A DNA stretch of 48,567 bases from JBJXGE01 sp046154185. Lineage in GTDB: Bacteria; Planctomycetota; UBA8108; UBA1146; JAJFFE01. The stretch is from the NCBI GenBank assembly GCA_046154185.1, contig JBJXGE010000047.1:1-48567 (forward strand), in the 5' to 3' direction. Made by a program: the position numbers and the translations under genes. Of the stretch, positions 24,994-34,134 are shown piece by piece (the stretch's first letter is position 1; each line of letters opens with the position of its first letter). A model generated the notes under the pieces. It worked only from the letters and a program-made list of their open reading frames with translations, ran no database searches and was not told the origin of the DNA.

Positions 24994-26384
24994 TCGGCTT
25001 CGCCTTCATCGTCGGTGTAACCAGCGATGCCGAACTTTCGCACTTTTCGATACAAGGTCCCGCGTGCGATGCCGAGCTCGCGCGCCGCGGCGCGAATATT
25101 GCCACTGTGACGCGCCAACGCGTCCTCGACCGCGCTGCGTTCGCGCTCTTCCATGGTGCTCGTCGCTGCCAACTCGCGCGTGTCGCCGCCGGGCGTGTTC
25201 GGGGCTGCGTTAACCAGTGGCGGTAGATGCTCGAGGCCAAGCTGCTGAGCGGGCGGGCACAGAATCGACGCGCGCTCGATCACGTTCCGCAATTCGCGCA
25301 CGTTTCCCGGCCAAGAGTATTCGCGGAGCGTGCGGGCGGCGGCCGGCGAAATCCAATCCGCCGCGAGCGGCTGTTGACTGCAGCGAAAGCCACTGAAGAA
25401 ATACTGCGCAAGCGCCGGCACATCGTCCGGGCGCTCGCGGAGCGGCGGCAGTGGAATCGCGAACACGTTGAGCCGATAGAGCAGATCTTCGCGAAAGCGA
25501 TTCTCGCGCACCGCCAACGCCAAATCGCGATGCGTCGCGGCGATCAAGCGCACATCGCAAGTGATCTCAGCGAGCCCGCCGACGCGGCGAAACCGCCGTT
25601 CCTCGAGCACCTTGAGCAGTTTGGCTTGCACGGCCAGATCCATCTCGCCGACTTCGTCGAGGAAAAGCGTGCCGCCGTCGGCCGCTTCGAAGAGTCCCAG
25701 CTTGCGCGCGAGCGCCCCGGTAAACGCGCCCTTCTCGTGTCCGAACAGCTCCGACTCGGTCAGTTCGCGCGCAAGCCCGGCGCAGTTCAATTCGACAAAA
25801 GGCTGCGAGCTGCGTTGCGAGCGCTCATGCACATAGCGCGCGAGCACACCTTTGCCCGTGCCAGTGGCGCCGAGCAACAAGACTGTGGTGTCGCGGCCAG
25901 CCACCGCGTCGGCGAGCGCCAACGCGCGCTTCAGCGCGTTCGAGTTGCCGTGCAACACGACGCGGCCGGTCGGCTGCAAACGATTCAGCCGTTGCTCGCG
26001 GCGTCGCAACGCGGAGGCTTCGCAACCCTTCGCCAAGAGCGCGAGTAGTCGCGGCGGATCGATGGGTTTCGCGATGAAGTTGTCGGCGCCGAGCCGCATG
26101 GCTTCGACGGCCGTCTCGATAGATCCCATCGCGGTGATCATGATGACGGACATTTCCGGCCGGATATTCTTGAGCGCCTTTAGGAGTTCGAGCCCGCTCT
26201 CCTTGCCGAGGCGCAAGTCGACGAGCGCGAGCGCAATCGTCTGCTCGCGCACGAGTTCCTCGGCAGTGCGACTATCACCCGCAACGAAGGTCGCGTAGCC
26301 GTCCGTCTCGAGCACGCCCGCGATCGCCGTCGCGAGCGAAGTGTCGTCATCGACGATCAATATGTTCGCGCGATTCTCGGACAT
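24990..26384 (-). CDS. NtrC-family sigma-54-dependent response regulator
   Basis: 464 residues: receiver with Asp in VDLRLGK (~56), AAA+ domain with Walker A GATGTGKG (~170-177), the sigma-54-contacting GAFTGA loop (~219-224), Walker B GGTLFLDEVGEM and arginine finger region FREDLLYRLNV, then a Fis-type helix-turn-helix (GNIRAAARELGIARGTLYRKVRKFGI ends the protein, ~430-455). It activates sigma-54 promoters when phosphorylated, most likely by the propeller kinase encoded next. ATG 26384 gives the usual MSENRANILIVDDD; a GTG at 26399 is possible. No clear -24/-12 promoter was found in the window, so its targets lie elsewhere or were missed. Confidence 0.93.
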   Translation of the reverse strand: MSENRANILIVDDDTSLATAIAGVLETDGYATFVAGDSRTAEELVREQTIALALVDLRLGKESGLELLKALKNIRPEMSVIMITAMGSIETAVEAMRLGADNFIAKPIDPPRLLALLAKGCEASALRRREQRLNRLQPTGRVVLHGNSNALKRALALADAVAGRDTTVLLLGATGTGKGVLARYVHERSQRSSQPFVELNCAGLARELTESELFGHEKGAFTGALARKLGLFEAADGGTLFLDEVGEMDLAVQAKLLKVLEERRFRRVGGLAEITCDVRLIAATHRDLALAVRENRFREDLLYRLNVFAIPLPPLRERPDDVPALAQYFFSGFRCSQQPLAADWISPAAARTLREYSWPGNVRELRNVIERASILCPPAQQLGLEHLPPLVNAAPNTPGGDTRELAATSTMEERERSAVEDALARHSGNIRAAARELGIARGTLYRKVRKFGIAGYTDDEGEAE

Positions 26385-26467
26385 GACTCCAGATTTCACC
26401 CTGTTCGAGATTTTTAAACCCGCAGTACCGCCGGAAACCGACCGCGGCCGGCCTCGCGAAACGCAGA

Positions 26468-26496
26468 AGTATACGACCGACCCGCGAAGACTTCAG
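26468..26496 (-). promoter_or_regulatory. Candidate promoter of the two-component operon
   Basis: On the minus strand -10 TATACT (26468-26473, 5 of 6) with a 17-bp spacer from CTGAAG (26491-26496). Start would be near 26461. It lies in the 325-bp divergent gap 26385-26709, which otherwise holds only AT-rich patches (GAAAATAACC at 26563) and no gene. Confidence 0.35.
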
Positions 26497-26709
26497 GCTG
26501 GATTCGGCCGCGAGCCGCGGATCCGCCGGTGTCGGAGTGGAGCAGGCGCCGGCGTTGGACGACGAAAATAACCTAGACACCGAGTTTCCCGGCGGGTGTC
26601 ATCCCTTCAGTTTGGATTGAGACCCGCTGTTGAGAAATGTTCTGAACAAGCACAGCGCGCCGTGCGTTCATGACGCGTTGGCGGTGTGACTTGAGAATCT
26701 GGAGCTACC

Positions 26710-27744
26710 ATGACGCAAGCTTCCCGTTCGCGCGTTCTCGGCGCCGGCGCGCGACTTCGGCCGAGCGCAAGACTTGTCGCCGCACTGTTGTTGTTGTCGA
26801 CCGCCGTGCCGGCGTTTGCTCGCCAAGAGGAGGAGCAGGCCAAGTTCCTCACAATCGACAACGTCGCCGCTCAACCCGAGTCGAGCGGCGCTGTCATCAA
26901 AGTGAGCGGCGCTAACTTAAAGTTGCCGAGCGGCGCGAAAGTCGAGTTTCAGGTGTTGTGGCGCTCGCAAGAAATCGGCCGGTACTTCGTGACGATCGAA
27001 GGCGCCAAGTTCACCGCGGAATTCAAGGTACCGAAAGAAAAAATCCCCGCCACCGAGGATCGCTGCTACTTCCTCACGTTGGTTCGACTGGATGAACAAA
27101 AGGCGGCGGTGAAATCCGAGCTCGAGAAGGACAAGGTCAGTTTTCCGCCAGGGCTCAACCCGTGGTCGCTTTACCACAAGGAAAAGAGCTTCTCCTTGGC
27201 GGCCGCGGAATTCATCGCCGCGGAGAACAAATTCATGCGCGAGTATTTCCAGTCGCGCGCCGAACGACTCGGGGAGCTGTTCACAAAATTCGAAACCGCG
27301 CTCGAAAATGCCCGCAACAAAAAGGAATACACGAAGAACGATGCGCTCGACGAGAAAAAGTGGAGAGGCTGGATCGACAAGGAGATGCTCGAGCCGCTCC
27401 GCGCGCTGCAAAAAGAAATCGCGGAGTCAAAAGCGATCGGTCGGTTTCGGCCGCATCGGTCTTCGCTGGAATTGTTGCGAGAGCTTACGTGCGCCGTTGC
27501 GCAACTCATCACGCAGCAGTCCGTCGCGCTCTACAAAGAGAAATCGCTGGAACCGAATCCGATTGATCTCAAACCGCAAGACCACAACCTTGAAGTGAAA
27601 ACGCGCCAGCGCGCGGACAAAGAGTACCTCGCCAAGGTCTGCGGTGATCTCTACGCAAAGCTGCCAGCCGAGGTCCAAGAGACGCCTAAGCAGCCGGAAA
27701 AGCCGGCCGCGCCAGAGAAAGAAAAGAAGGGAAGTGGATCCTAA
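26710..27744 (+). CDS. Exported protein of unknown function, paralogue of the next gene (first copy)
   Basis: 344 residues. Signal peptide (~18-40, LVAALLLLSTAVPAFARQ), a beta-rich N-terminal domain (~45-140), and an alpha-helical C-terminal domain (~160-330) rich in Lys/Glu. The most telling motif is KKWRGWIDKEMLEPLRALQKEI (shown in part: WRGWIDKEMLEP), repeated almost identically in the downstream gene. A short PKQPEKPAAPEKEKK tail is Pro/Lys-rich, perhaps binding cell wall or membrane. No known family recognised. GGAG lies 6 nt before the ATG. The stop overlaps the next start by one base. Confidence 0.75.
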   Translation: MTQASRSRVLGAGARLRPSARLVAALLLLSTAVPAFARQEEEQAKFLTIDNVAAQPESSGAVIKVSGANLKLPSGAKVEFQVLWRSQEIGRYFVTIEGAKFTAEFKVPKEKIPATEDRCYFLTLVRLDEQKAAVKSELEKDKVSFPPGLNPWSLYHKEKSFSLAAAEFIAAENKFMREYFQSRAERLGELFTKFETALENARNKKEYTKNDALDEKKWRGWIDKEMLEPLRALQKEIAESKAIGRFRPHRSSLELLRELTCAVAQLITQQSVALYKEKSLEPNPIDLKPQDHNLEVKTRQRADKEYLAKVCGDLYAKLPAEVQETPKQPEKPAAPEKEKKGSGS

Positions 27745-28712
27745 TGTCGCAGCGAGTTGTTCGACGTTCTGCGCTCGGCTTCGCGCTCTGCAGCGTGTTT
27801 CTACTCGCGCGCGACGCCAAGGGTCTTGCGGATGAAGTTCCGCCGGTTCCCGGACGGGCGACGACGGAAGCGCCGATTGTCTTCTTGAAGGTGGAGACAA
27901 CGCCGGTCAGCGGCGGCGGCTGGAAGTTCAAGTTCAGCGGCAAGAAGACCTCCAACGTCGAGCTGCCGGGTGGGACGATTTTTGATATGACAATTCGGTC
28001 CGGCGCGCGCGACCTGGACTCGTTCACGCTCGAACTCAAGCACACGAAGCTCTTCGATGCGGAATTCGAGAGCAAGAAAATCGATGCCTTTCTGCACGGC
28101 TTGATCGTCAAGGCCAGCATTTTTTACGAGAAGCAGCCGCCGGAAGTAAAAGAGTTCTTCGACAAGAACCCGGTCGCCTTTCCAAAAGGCAGCAGTCCCT
28201 GGAAATTCTCTCTGCATGAGCCGCCGATTAACCTCGGGACGCCCGCCGATATCGAGAAGCAAACCGTCGAGGTTCGCAAATTCTTCGAGCAACAACTGAA
28301 GTCACTTTTGCAAGCGGACCAAAAATTGACGACCGAGGGCGGCAAAGCGGCGAGCAAGCAGAGCTTCGTCAAGAACGACAAGTTCGATACTGAGTCGTGG
28401 CAAATCTGGATCGAGAAAGAAGTGCGCGAGCCGATCCGAAAGGTTCAGCGCGAGATCAGCGCCGCGAAGAAGAGCGCGCGATTCCTGAGCGCCGAGCGGG
28501 ATCTCAATAAGTACTTGAAGGACATCGGCGCGGCGGTCGCGCGCCGCAGCTACCAGAAGTCTTTGGATCTCTATCGGTCGCTCGGGGTCGCCGAGGATCC
28601 GCGGGATCAAGCGCCAAAAGACGTCGACGCGGTCAGCAAGCGGTTTCGCGACGAGGATCTGAAAAAGCTCGTCGATCTGTTGTGCGAGAGTCAGCAGATC
28701 ACGTTGAAGTAG
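27744..28712 (+). CDS. Exported protein of unknown function, paralogue (second copy)
   Basis: 322 residues with a signal peptide (~6-28). It shares the layout of the upstream gene, a beta-rich domain (~45-130) and a helical domain, and the motif WQIWIEKEVREPIRKVQREI (WQIWIEKEVREP here versus WRGWIDKEMLEP upstream), FPKGSSPW versus FPPGLNPW, and a common ending with several helices. The two probably arose by tandem duplication and diverged widely. Start ATG overlaps the upstream TAA (TAATG), so both are translated together. Function unknown; periplasmic or surface location inferred from the signal peptide. Confidence 0.75.
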   Translation: MSQRVVRRSALGFALCSVFLLARDAKGLADEVPPVPGRATTEAPIVFLKVETTPVSGGGWKFKFSGKKTSNVELPGGTIFDMTIRSGARDLDSFTLELKHTKLFDAEFESKKIDAFLHGLIVKASIFYEKQPPEVKEFFDKNPVAFPKGSSPWKFSLHEPPINLGTPADIEKQTVEVRKFFEQQLKSLLQADQKLTTEGGKAASKQSFVKNDKFDTESWQIWIEKEVREPIRKVQREISAAKKSARFLSAERDLNKYLKDIGAAVARRSYQKSLDLYRSLGVAEDPRDQAPKDVDAVSKRFRDEDLKKLVDLLCESQQITLK

Positions 28713-29209
28713 CGGACGACCTCGCGCTCGACACGGCAAGACTGGGCGTGCGCCGGGCGTCCGTCGGCTCGACCGGTGACTTTCTTGACAACAATGTTGG
28801 CGGTGGGTCCGGAAATCGCCTCGCACGTAACGCGTAAAGTAATTCCTGAGTGCGACTTGAGAACATTTTTTGCGTGACCGAAAATTTTGTCGCGGGTTTG
28901 TTACCGGAAGTCGCGACTTGACAGGGTCAACTTTGAGCGAAGAATACTGACTCACAACACTTAGAAGCCGGCTTTGGGTTGCCGGTTTCGCGGACAGAGA
29001 TGGTGAGTGTTGCGGGTTTGTCGCGCGTTCAAGCGATTGAGTGCGTCGAGTTCGTTGCGTTGCGTTCGCTGATGAGCAATTCAGTGAAGCGCAATTCTTC
29101 GAAGAACTTTTCGCGTAGCGAAAAAGAAGTAGCGAAGACGAATAGGGGTCGCGCGCAAAACGTGTGCGCGAATTTCGAGTTTTCAGTTCCTTGCAAGGAG
29201 TGGGTTGCG
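28713..29209 (+). promoter_or_regulatory. Long leader region of the first vWA gene with candidate promoter
   Basis: A -35 TTGACA (28918-28923) is followed after 18 bp by GAATAC (28942-28947), and the -35 is embedded in a perfect dyad TTGAC-AGG-GTCAA (28918-28930). Start near 28955 would give a ~255-nt leader. The leader holds AAGCCGGCTT (28963-28972, palindrome) but no riboswitch known to me. No gene is supported in this stretch; the frame open from 28979 lacks a ribosome site. Confidence 0.4.
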
Positions 29210-29908
29210 ATGAGAACGTTCTCGATTTGCATTGCGGTGCTCTTACTGTTCTGCACGGGTGGTTGGATCGTCGCGCAGTCGTCAGACGGCGCTGCCGGCG
29301 GCGCCAAGCGTCCACTCGACCTACCAAGTGGCGGTAACGGTGACGATGACGATGAGGAAGACGAGTCCGAGAGCATCACTTTTTATGGCGCCGAATTCGA
29401 GGGCGATGGGTTCTTTTGGTGCCTCGACCGTTCATGCAGCATGAGCTGGGGCGGCGAGATCGCTACGCTGAAAATCGAAACCACTACCGCGATCAATCAA
29501 CTTTCCGGTCAAGCCGATATGGCAATTGTGGCGTTCTCGACGAACGTCACAGCTTGGCCGACGAGCGAGCAGCCGGTGCGAGCATCGCTCAGCAACAAGA
29601 CGGCGGCGAACGCTTTTGTCCAATCATTGACGGCGACCGGTGGGACTTGTCTTGGCCCTGGTTCGGTGAAGGCCATCGAGATCGCGCACAAAAGCGGAAA
29701 GCGCAAACGCCAGATCTTGCTGCTCGGCGATGGTGTGCCGTACTGCTCCGAAGCGGGCAGTGGCGCGGAAGTGTTGGCTGCAATCCAGACTGCCAACTAC
29801 GAGAACATCTCCATTAACACGCTCTACATTTCCGCTGCGGCGGAGGGCATTCCCCTTTTCCAAGACATCGCAAGCCAGAACAACGGTACGTTCACGGTCA
29901 TCGAGTAA
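29210..29908 (+). CDS. Exported von Willebrand factor A protein (copy 1)
   Basis: 232 residues. Signal peptide (~1-23, ending VAQ), an Asp/Glu-rich linker (GDDDDEEDESES, ~44-55) and one vWA domain (~62-232) with an intact MIDAS: D73-x-S75-x-S77 in CLDRSCSM, TGGTC for the third ligand, and Asp in LLGDGVPY. The MIDAS binds Mg2+ to hold acidic ligands. AAGGAG lies 9 nt before the ATG. The C-terminus is INTLYISAAAEGIPLFQDIA. A close paralogue is at 34269. Role (adhesion, or assembly of a surface complex) is unknown. A Rho-independent terminator follows. Confidence 0.85.
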   Translation: MRTFSICIAVLLLFCTGGWIVAQSSDGAAGGAKRPLDLPSGGNGDDDDEEDESESITFYGAEFEGDGFFWCLDRSCSMSWGGEIATLKIETTTAINQLSGQADMAIVAFSTNVTAWPTSEQPVRASLSNKTAANAFVQSLTATGGTCLGPGSVKAIEIAHKSGKRKRQILLLGDGVPYCSEAGSGAEVLAAIQTANYENISINTLYISAAAEGIPLFQDIASQNNGTFTVIE

Positions 29909-29966
29909 GTCATCTGCGGCTCGGCCGCTCGGCCCACTCCGAGTGACGAGTCGAACCTTTGCAGTG

Positions 29967-30021
29967 CGGCCCGAGTGTTGTGGCGCCGATAACGGCGCAC
30001 AAAACTCGGGCCGGTTTGTTT
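29967..30021 (+). terminator. Rho-independent terminator after vWA copy 1
   Basis: CGGCCCGAGT (29967-29976) pairs perfectly with ACTCGGGCCG (30004-30013), with an inner GCGCC/GGCGC and TTGTG/ACAA stem, followed by GTTTGTTT. It ends the single vWA gene transcript. The rest of 29909-30245 contains no gene. Confidence 0.8.
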
Positions 30022-30245
30022 GACCGCCGGGCATGTGCTTCCGATCCTCGCGCGTGAGTTCCTCCGGCTGCACCGACGCCGATTTCTGCCCCGCCGGACA
30101 CGCGTCCCATCACTTTCCAGCGCGACTCCACGGCACGCGCCACTCATTTCTTCTGGAGCGGACACGATGTCGCATCGGCTACGCTTAGCCGTGGCAGGAA
30201 TCGGTTCCGAAGCAGGAGTTTTGCCAGCAAATAGGGGGACGGACG

Positions 30246-32015
30246 ATGTCCAAACGTTTCATCTTGTTCAGCGTCTGGTGCGCGATTCTTGTCGTCGGCA
30301 CCGCAAGTCGGCTCGTGGCGCAGAACTCAGATCCGGCGCCGACCGAGCCGGCGAAGCAGATCGACGAAACAGTCGTCACGACCGAGTCCGACCGCGCAAT
30401 GTTCGCTGCTGCGCTCGCGCAGGAAGAAGTCAAACGACTGATCGCGGAGTCGGAACAACGCAACCAGGTCATGCAGCACCTCGACACCCTCGTCAACCGG
30501 TTTGGTCCCCGGTTGACGTGTTCGGACAATCTCTACAACGCAAGCTTGTGGGCGAAGTCCGAGTTTGAACGCTTCGGCCTGCAGAACGTGCGTGTCGAAG
30601 AAGCGGGCGAGTTCGCGATCGGCTTTGGGCGCGGCCCCTGGTGGGGTCGGATGGTGGCGCCAGAGACTCAGGAACTCAACTTCAACACGAATTCGTGGAC
30701 CGCGGGAACGCGCGGACGCGTGCGCGGACCGCTTCGAATGGCGCCGGCCGATCTCGAAGAAATCGAGAAGCAGCGCGCTGAGCTGAAAGGCGCCTGGGTG
30801 CTGCTCGCAACCCCGCAGATGATGGCGCGCCAAAACGACACCCGCGTGCGCGAACTGCGAACGAAGCTCGAAGAAATCGGCGCCCTCGGCATCATCACGT
30901 CAACGCGCGGCGCGCTGCTTCACACTTCCGGGCGTGCCCCGAGCGCCTGGGACAAGTTGCCGACGATTCCGCAAATTCGGATGGCGGCTGACCATTGGAA
31001 GATGCTCGAGACTCGCCTGAAGAACAGCGAAGCCGTCGAACTCGAATTCGACATTCGCAACTACTTCAAACCTGGTCCCGTCAAATATCACAACGTCATC
31101 GCCGACCTCCCCGGAACGGATAAGCCCGACGAGTTTGTGATCGTCGGCGGGCACATCGACTCTTGGGATGGCGCAACGGGTACGCTCGACAACGGCACCG
31201 GTGTCGCCACAACGATGGAAGCCGCACGGCTCTTATCCGCGGCCGGCGTGCGCCCTGCGCGGACAATTCGCTTCATGCTGTGGAGCGGCGAAGAGCAGGG
31301 GCTGCTCGGTTCGAGGGCATGGGTGAAAGCGAACGAAGCAGCGCTCGCGCGCATTTCCGCCGTGCTCGTCCACGACGGCGGCACCAATTTCGTTTCAGGC
31401 ATCACTGCGACCCAGGCGATGGCGGAATCGTTGCGAGTCGCAATGGCGGCGCCGCTCGCGCTCAGTAACGCTGACTATCCCTTTGCCGTCAAAGTGCAAT
31501 CCGGGCTGCCGCGTGGCATCGGCAGCGATCATGATTCCTTCCTGTCGGCGGGAGTGCCGGGTTTCTTTTGGCATCAAGCGGGCCGCTCGGACTACAACTT
31601 CGCCCACCACACCCAACACGATACCTTTGATCAAGCGATCCCTGAGTATCAGCAACGCTCGGCGCTCGTGATCGCCTTGGGGGCGTTGGGAATCGCCAAT
31701 CTCGAGAGTTTGCTTTCGCGCGAGAAACTCACTGCGCCGCCGCGCCGCCGAATGGGCGTGAATCTCGAAGATCTCACCGTCACAAGCGTCACGGAAGGCA
31801 GCGTCGCGGAAAAAGCCGGGGCGAAATCGGGCGACGTGTTCTTGAGCGTGAACGGCGCCGTCGTGAAAGATCGCGAGCAACTCGTCGAGGAGATTCAGAA
31901 AGAAGGCGCCAAAAAGCTCGTGCATGTCAAGCGCGGCGACTCAACCCTCGAGCTGACATTCGAATGGTCTGAAGCGCCGCCGCAGCCGCGCCAACCGGAG
32001 CCGCAGCAGCCGTAG
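30246..32015 (+). CDS. Exported M28 family metallopeptidase with PA insert and PDZ domain
   Basis: 589 residues with a signal peptide (~1-25, RLVAQ). A PA-like region (~140-270) is followed by the M28 catalytic domain (~280-490): His303 (GGHIDSWDGATGTLDNG), Asp315, Glu349-Glu350 (WSGEEQGLLGS), Asp377 and His455 or His458 are the expected two-zinc ligands and general base. A PDZ domain (~503-575: MGVNLEDLTVTSVTEGSVAEKAGAKSGDV) and a Pro-rich tail follow. It is a likely periplasmic aminopeptidase or carboxypeptidase that uses PDZ to bind protein ends. ATG at 30246 follows GGGGG at 5-9 nt. Convergent to nothing; 113 bp before the acyltransferase gene. Confidence 0.92.
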   Translation: MSKRFILFSVWCAILVVGTASRLVAQNSDPAPTEPAKQIDETVVTTESDRAMFAAALAQEEVKRLIAESEQRNQVMQHLDTLVNRFGPRLTCSDNLYNASLWAKSEFERFGLQNVRVEEAGEFAIGFGRGPWWGRMVAPETQELNFNTNSWTAGTRGRVRGPLRMAPADLEEIEKQRAELKGAWVLLATPQMMARQNDTRVRELRTKLEEIGALGIITSTRGALLHTSGRAPSAWDKLPTIPQIRMAADHWKMLETRLKNSEAVELEFDIRNYFKPGPVKYHNVIADLPGTDKPDEFVIVGGHIDSWDGATGTLDNGTGVATTMEAARLLSAAGVRPARTIRFMLWSGEEQGLLGSRAWVKANEAALARISAVLVHDGGTNFVSGITATQAMAESLRVAMAAPLALSNADYPFAVKVQSGLPRGIGSDHDSFLSAGVPGFFWHQAGRSDYNFAHHTQHDTFDQAIPEYQQRSALVIALGALGIANLESLLSREKLTAPPRRRMGVNLEDLTVTSVTEGSVAEKAGAKSGDVFLSVNGAVVKDREQLVEEIQKEGAKKLVHVKRGDSTLELTFEWSEAPPQPRQPEPQQP

Positions 32016-32128
32016 GCCAATTGTCGGCGATCCGCTATCTTCTTCGCCGCGCGCACGGGAACCATTGAGCGCAGCTTTGTGCTGCGTCGGCCGCCCCGTT
32101 TCACTCCGGCGCGGGGAGTGTATCTCGC

Positions 32129-33070
32129 ATGTGGAGCTTCTTCGTCTATTGGTCGGTGCGGCTCGTCGCACATTTTTTTTCGGTGCTGCCGCTGCGGGTG
32201 GCGCTTTGGATCGCGCGCGTCTGCGGTCTTGTGTGTCATTACGTGCTGAGATTTCGCGGCCGCGTGGTCGCCAACAACCTGCGCTACGTACTCGGCGGAG
32301 AGTTGCCTGCTCGCGAGCTGCGCGCCATCGATCGAGAAGCCTACCAACAGCTTGCCATGCACATCGTGGAACTGCTGCGGTACTCCGTCGGGAAGCCGGA
32401 CAGCGCTATGCACCAGATCGATACCGCACCACTCGAAGAACTCGCGCGCCGAAATCGCGCCGGTCAACCGGCCATCGTCTGCAGTCCGCATCACGGGAAT
32501 TTCGAGCTGATCGGCATCGCACTCAACTCGCTGGGCGTCGAACAACACGTCGTCATGAAGCGCATCAAGAGTGTCGCGTTTCAGCGGCTCATCGTCGAAA
32601 CGCGCGAACGGCTCGGCATGCGCTTAGTGATGAAGGGACTCGAAGCCGTCGGCGAACTGCGGGCAGCGCTCAACGCGGGGAAAATCGTCTGCATGCTGCC
32701 GGACCAAAACGCGCGTTCGCACGGCGCGGTCGTCGATTTCCTCGGTAAACCTGCCTCTACTTTTCGTGGACCGGCGGTTCTGCACCTCCTGACCGGCGCG
32801 CCGATCGTCGTCGTCGCCGTCGAGCGTCGGCGGGATGATCCGACGCGCCATCTCATTCACGTCGCTTGGATCGAGTCCACACCGCGCCGCGAAAAGCGCA
32901 CTGACGACATCGTCGCAATCACACAGCAGATCTGCGACGCGATGCGCGCGCCCATACTCAAGAATCCCGGCGAGTATTTTTGGTTTCACCGTCGGTGGGG
33001 AAAACAGCTGCCCCAGTCCACGAACGCTTCAGAAAGCGCCGTGCGCGTTGAACCGATTCAAACCCCGTGA
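32129..33070 (+). CDS. Lysophospholipid/lipid A acyltransferase (LpxL/HtrB family)
   Basis: 313 residues. An N-terminal membrane segment (~5-40) anchors it in the inner membrane; catalytic H-x4-E is HHGNFE at ~110-115 (SPHHGNFELIGIAL), with MLPDQNARSHGAVVDFLGKPASTFRGPA matching the substrate-binding block. The family adds secondary acyl chains to lipid A precursors, and the adjacent convergent lpxA supports lipid A work rather than phospholipid remodelling. Its 3' end lies 8 bp from the lpxA stop. GTG/ATG choice: ATG at 32129 is in good context; no strong ribosome site is seen. Confidence 0.88.
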   Translation: MWSFFVYWSVRLVAHFFSVLPLRVALWIARVCGLVCHYVLRFRGRVVANNLRYVLGGELPARELRAIDREAYQQLAMHIVELLRYSVGKPDSAMHQIDTAPLEELARRNRAGQPAIVCSPHHGNFELIGIALNSLGVEQHVVMKRIKSVAFQRLIVETRERLGMRLVMKGLEAVGELRAALNAGKIVCMLPDQNARSHGAVVDFLGKPASTFRGPAVLHLLTGAPIVVVAVERRRDDPTRHLIHVAWIESTPRREKRTDDIVAITQQICDAMRAPILKNPGEYFWFHRRWGKQLPQSTNASESAVRVEPIQTP

Positions 33071-33078
33071 TGCGACGG

Positions 33079-33906
33079 TTATTCGAGATCGAGCGGCGCG
33101 TCCGAGTCAAGTTCCTCGTCCAGTCGGCGACGAGATGGTCCGGGAATAATGCCGCGCTTTGAGTCCGCGATGAAGCGCGCCATCTCTTGCACTTCGGCCG
33201 ACGGAGCCTTGTGCAACTCATCGAGCGCGGCCCGGAGCGAGAGTCCCCGCCGATAGAGCACTTTGTAGGCCTCACGCACGGCTTGCCGTGCTTCCGAGCT
33301 GACGCCCGCGCGGCGCATACCAATCACATTGATCCCCAACGCGTGCGCGCGGCGCGTCCCGCCGCACGTCACGAACGGCGGCACATCTTGCGTCGAAATG
33401 CTCATGGCGCTGAACATCACAAGGCGCCCGATTCGCACGAACTGGTGGATGCCGACTTGATTCGAGATCCACGCGCGATCTCCCAACTCGACATGCCCCG
33501 CGATCGCAGCGTTGCTCACCATTACTACATGGTTGCCGAGCCGACAGTTATGTGCGATGTGAACGCCCGACATGAGAAAACAATCGTCGCCGATCACCGT
33601 CTCGGAGCCTGGCTTGGTACCGCGGTGAATGGTGACGAATTCGCGGATGATGTTGCGGTCGCCGATTCGCAAGAAACTCGGCTCACCCGCAAAGGATCGA
33701 TCCTGCGGTACGTGACCGAGCACAGAATTGAGATGAATCTGATTGTCGTTACCGATCGTCGTGCCGGGACCGAGATAAGCGCCCGGCATAATGACGTTGC
33801 GCTTCCCGATTACGACGCCCGCTTCGATCAAAACGTTTGCACCGACCTCGTTTGATGGATCGATCGTGACGGACGGGTGTACGACCGCGCGCTCATGCAC
33901 GCTCAC
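33079..33906 (-). CDS. lpxA: Acyl-ACP-UDP-N-acetylglucosamine O-acyltransferase LpxA
   Basis: 275 residues (E. coli 262). Left-handed parallel beta-helix hexapeptides run from ~7 to 190 (for example IGKRNVIMPGAYLGPGTTIG). The catalytic His is His119 in SGVHIAHNC (E. coli His125), followed by the acceptor loop GIHQFVRIGRLVM and the C-terminal helical domain. Catalyses the first step of lipid A synthesis, so the organism builds an LPS-type outer membrane. GGAGGAG lies 7 nt before the GTG start. It is separated from other lpx genes here, with only an acyltransferase beside it. C-terminus ends EELDSDAPLDLE, an acidic extension. Confidence 0.95.
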   Translation of the reverse strand: MSVHERAVVHPSVTIDPSNEVGANVLIEAGVVIGKRNVIMPGAYLGPGTTIGNDNQIHLNSVLGHVPQDRSFAGEPSFLRIGDRNIIREFVTIHRGTKPGSETVIGDDCFLMSGVHIAHNCRLGNHVVMVSNAAIAGHVELGDRAWISNQVGIHQFVRIGRLVMFSAMSISTQDVPPFVTCGGTRRAHALGINVIGMRRAGVSSEARQAVREAYKVLYRRGLSLRAALDELHKAPSAEVQEMARFIADSKRGIIPGPSRRRLDEELDSDAPLDLE

Positions 33907-34119
33907 AGTTGCACTCCTCCAAATTGAATTGATTCATCCGATCGACTTGGCGCAAGGGCGTCGTCGCCATTCGCCCACGGGCCCGCATGATCGCAGGCAT
34001 GTCTCCACGCAGCAATGCCTTACGGCGCCAATCGCGGACGAACGCGCGAATCGCGCCCTGGCCACATACTGGCCGCTTCCGGGTTCGGCTCGCCGCGCCG
34101 AGCCTGGGACAAAACTGCG

Positions 34120-34134
34120 AAGTGACGGTCACTT
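34120..34134. promoter_or_regulatory. Perfect 15-bp dyad upstream of vWA copy 2
   Basis: AAGTGAC-G-GTCACTT is a perfect dyad and overlaps a weak -35 (GTGACG, 34122-34127) that pairs with TTTAAT (34144-34149) after 16 bp. A second short palindrome, TTACGTAA, follows at 34133-34140. The upstream gap 33907-34268 between lpxA and the vWA gene holds nothing else that I can support. Confidence 0.35.

Noticed and set aside
26385..26709. Sigma-54 (-24/-12) promoter near the NtrC-type regulator
   Set aside because: No TGGC-N7-TTGC(A/T) pattern could be supported in this gap.
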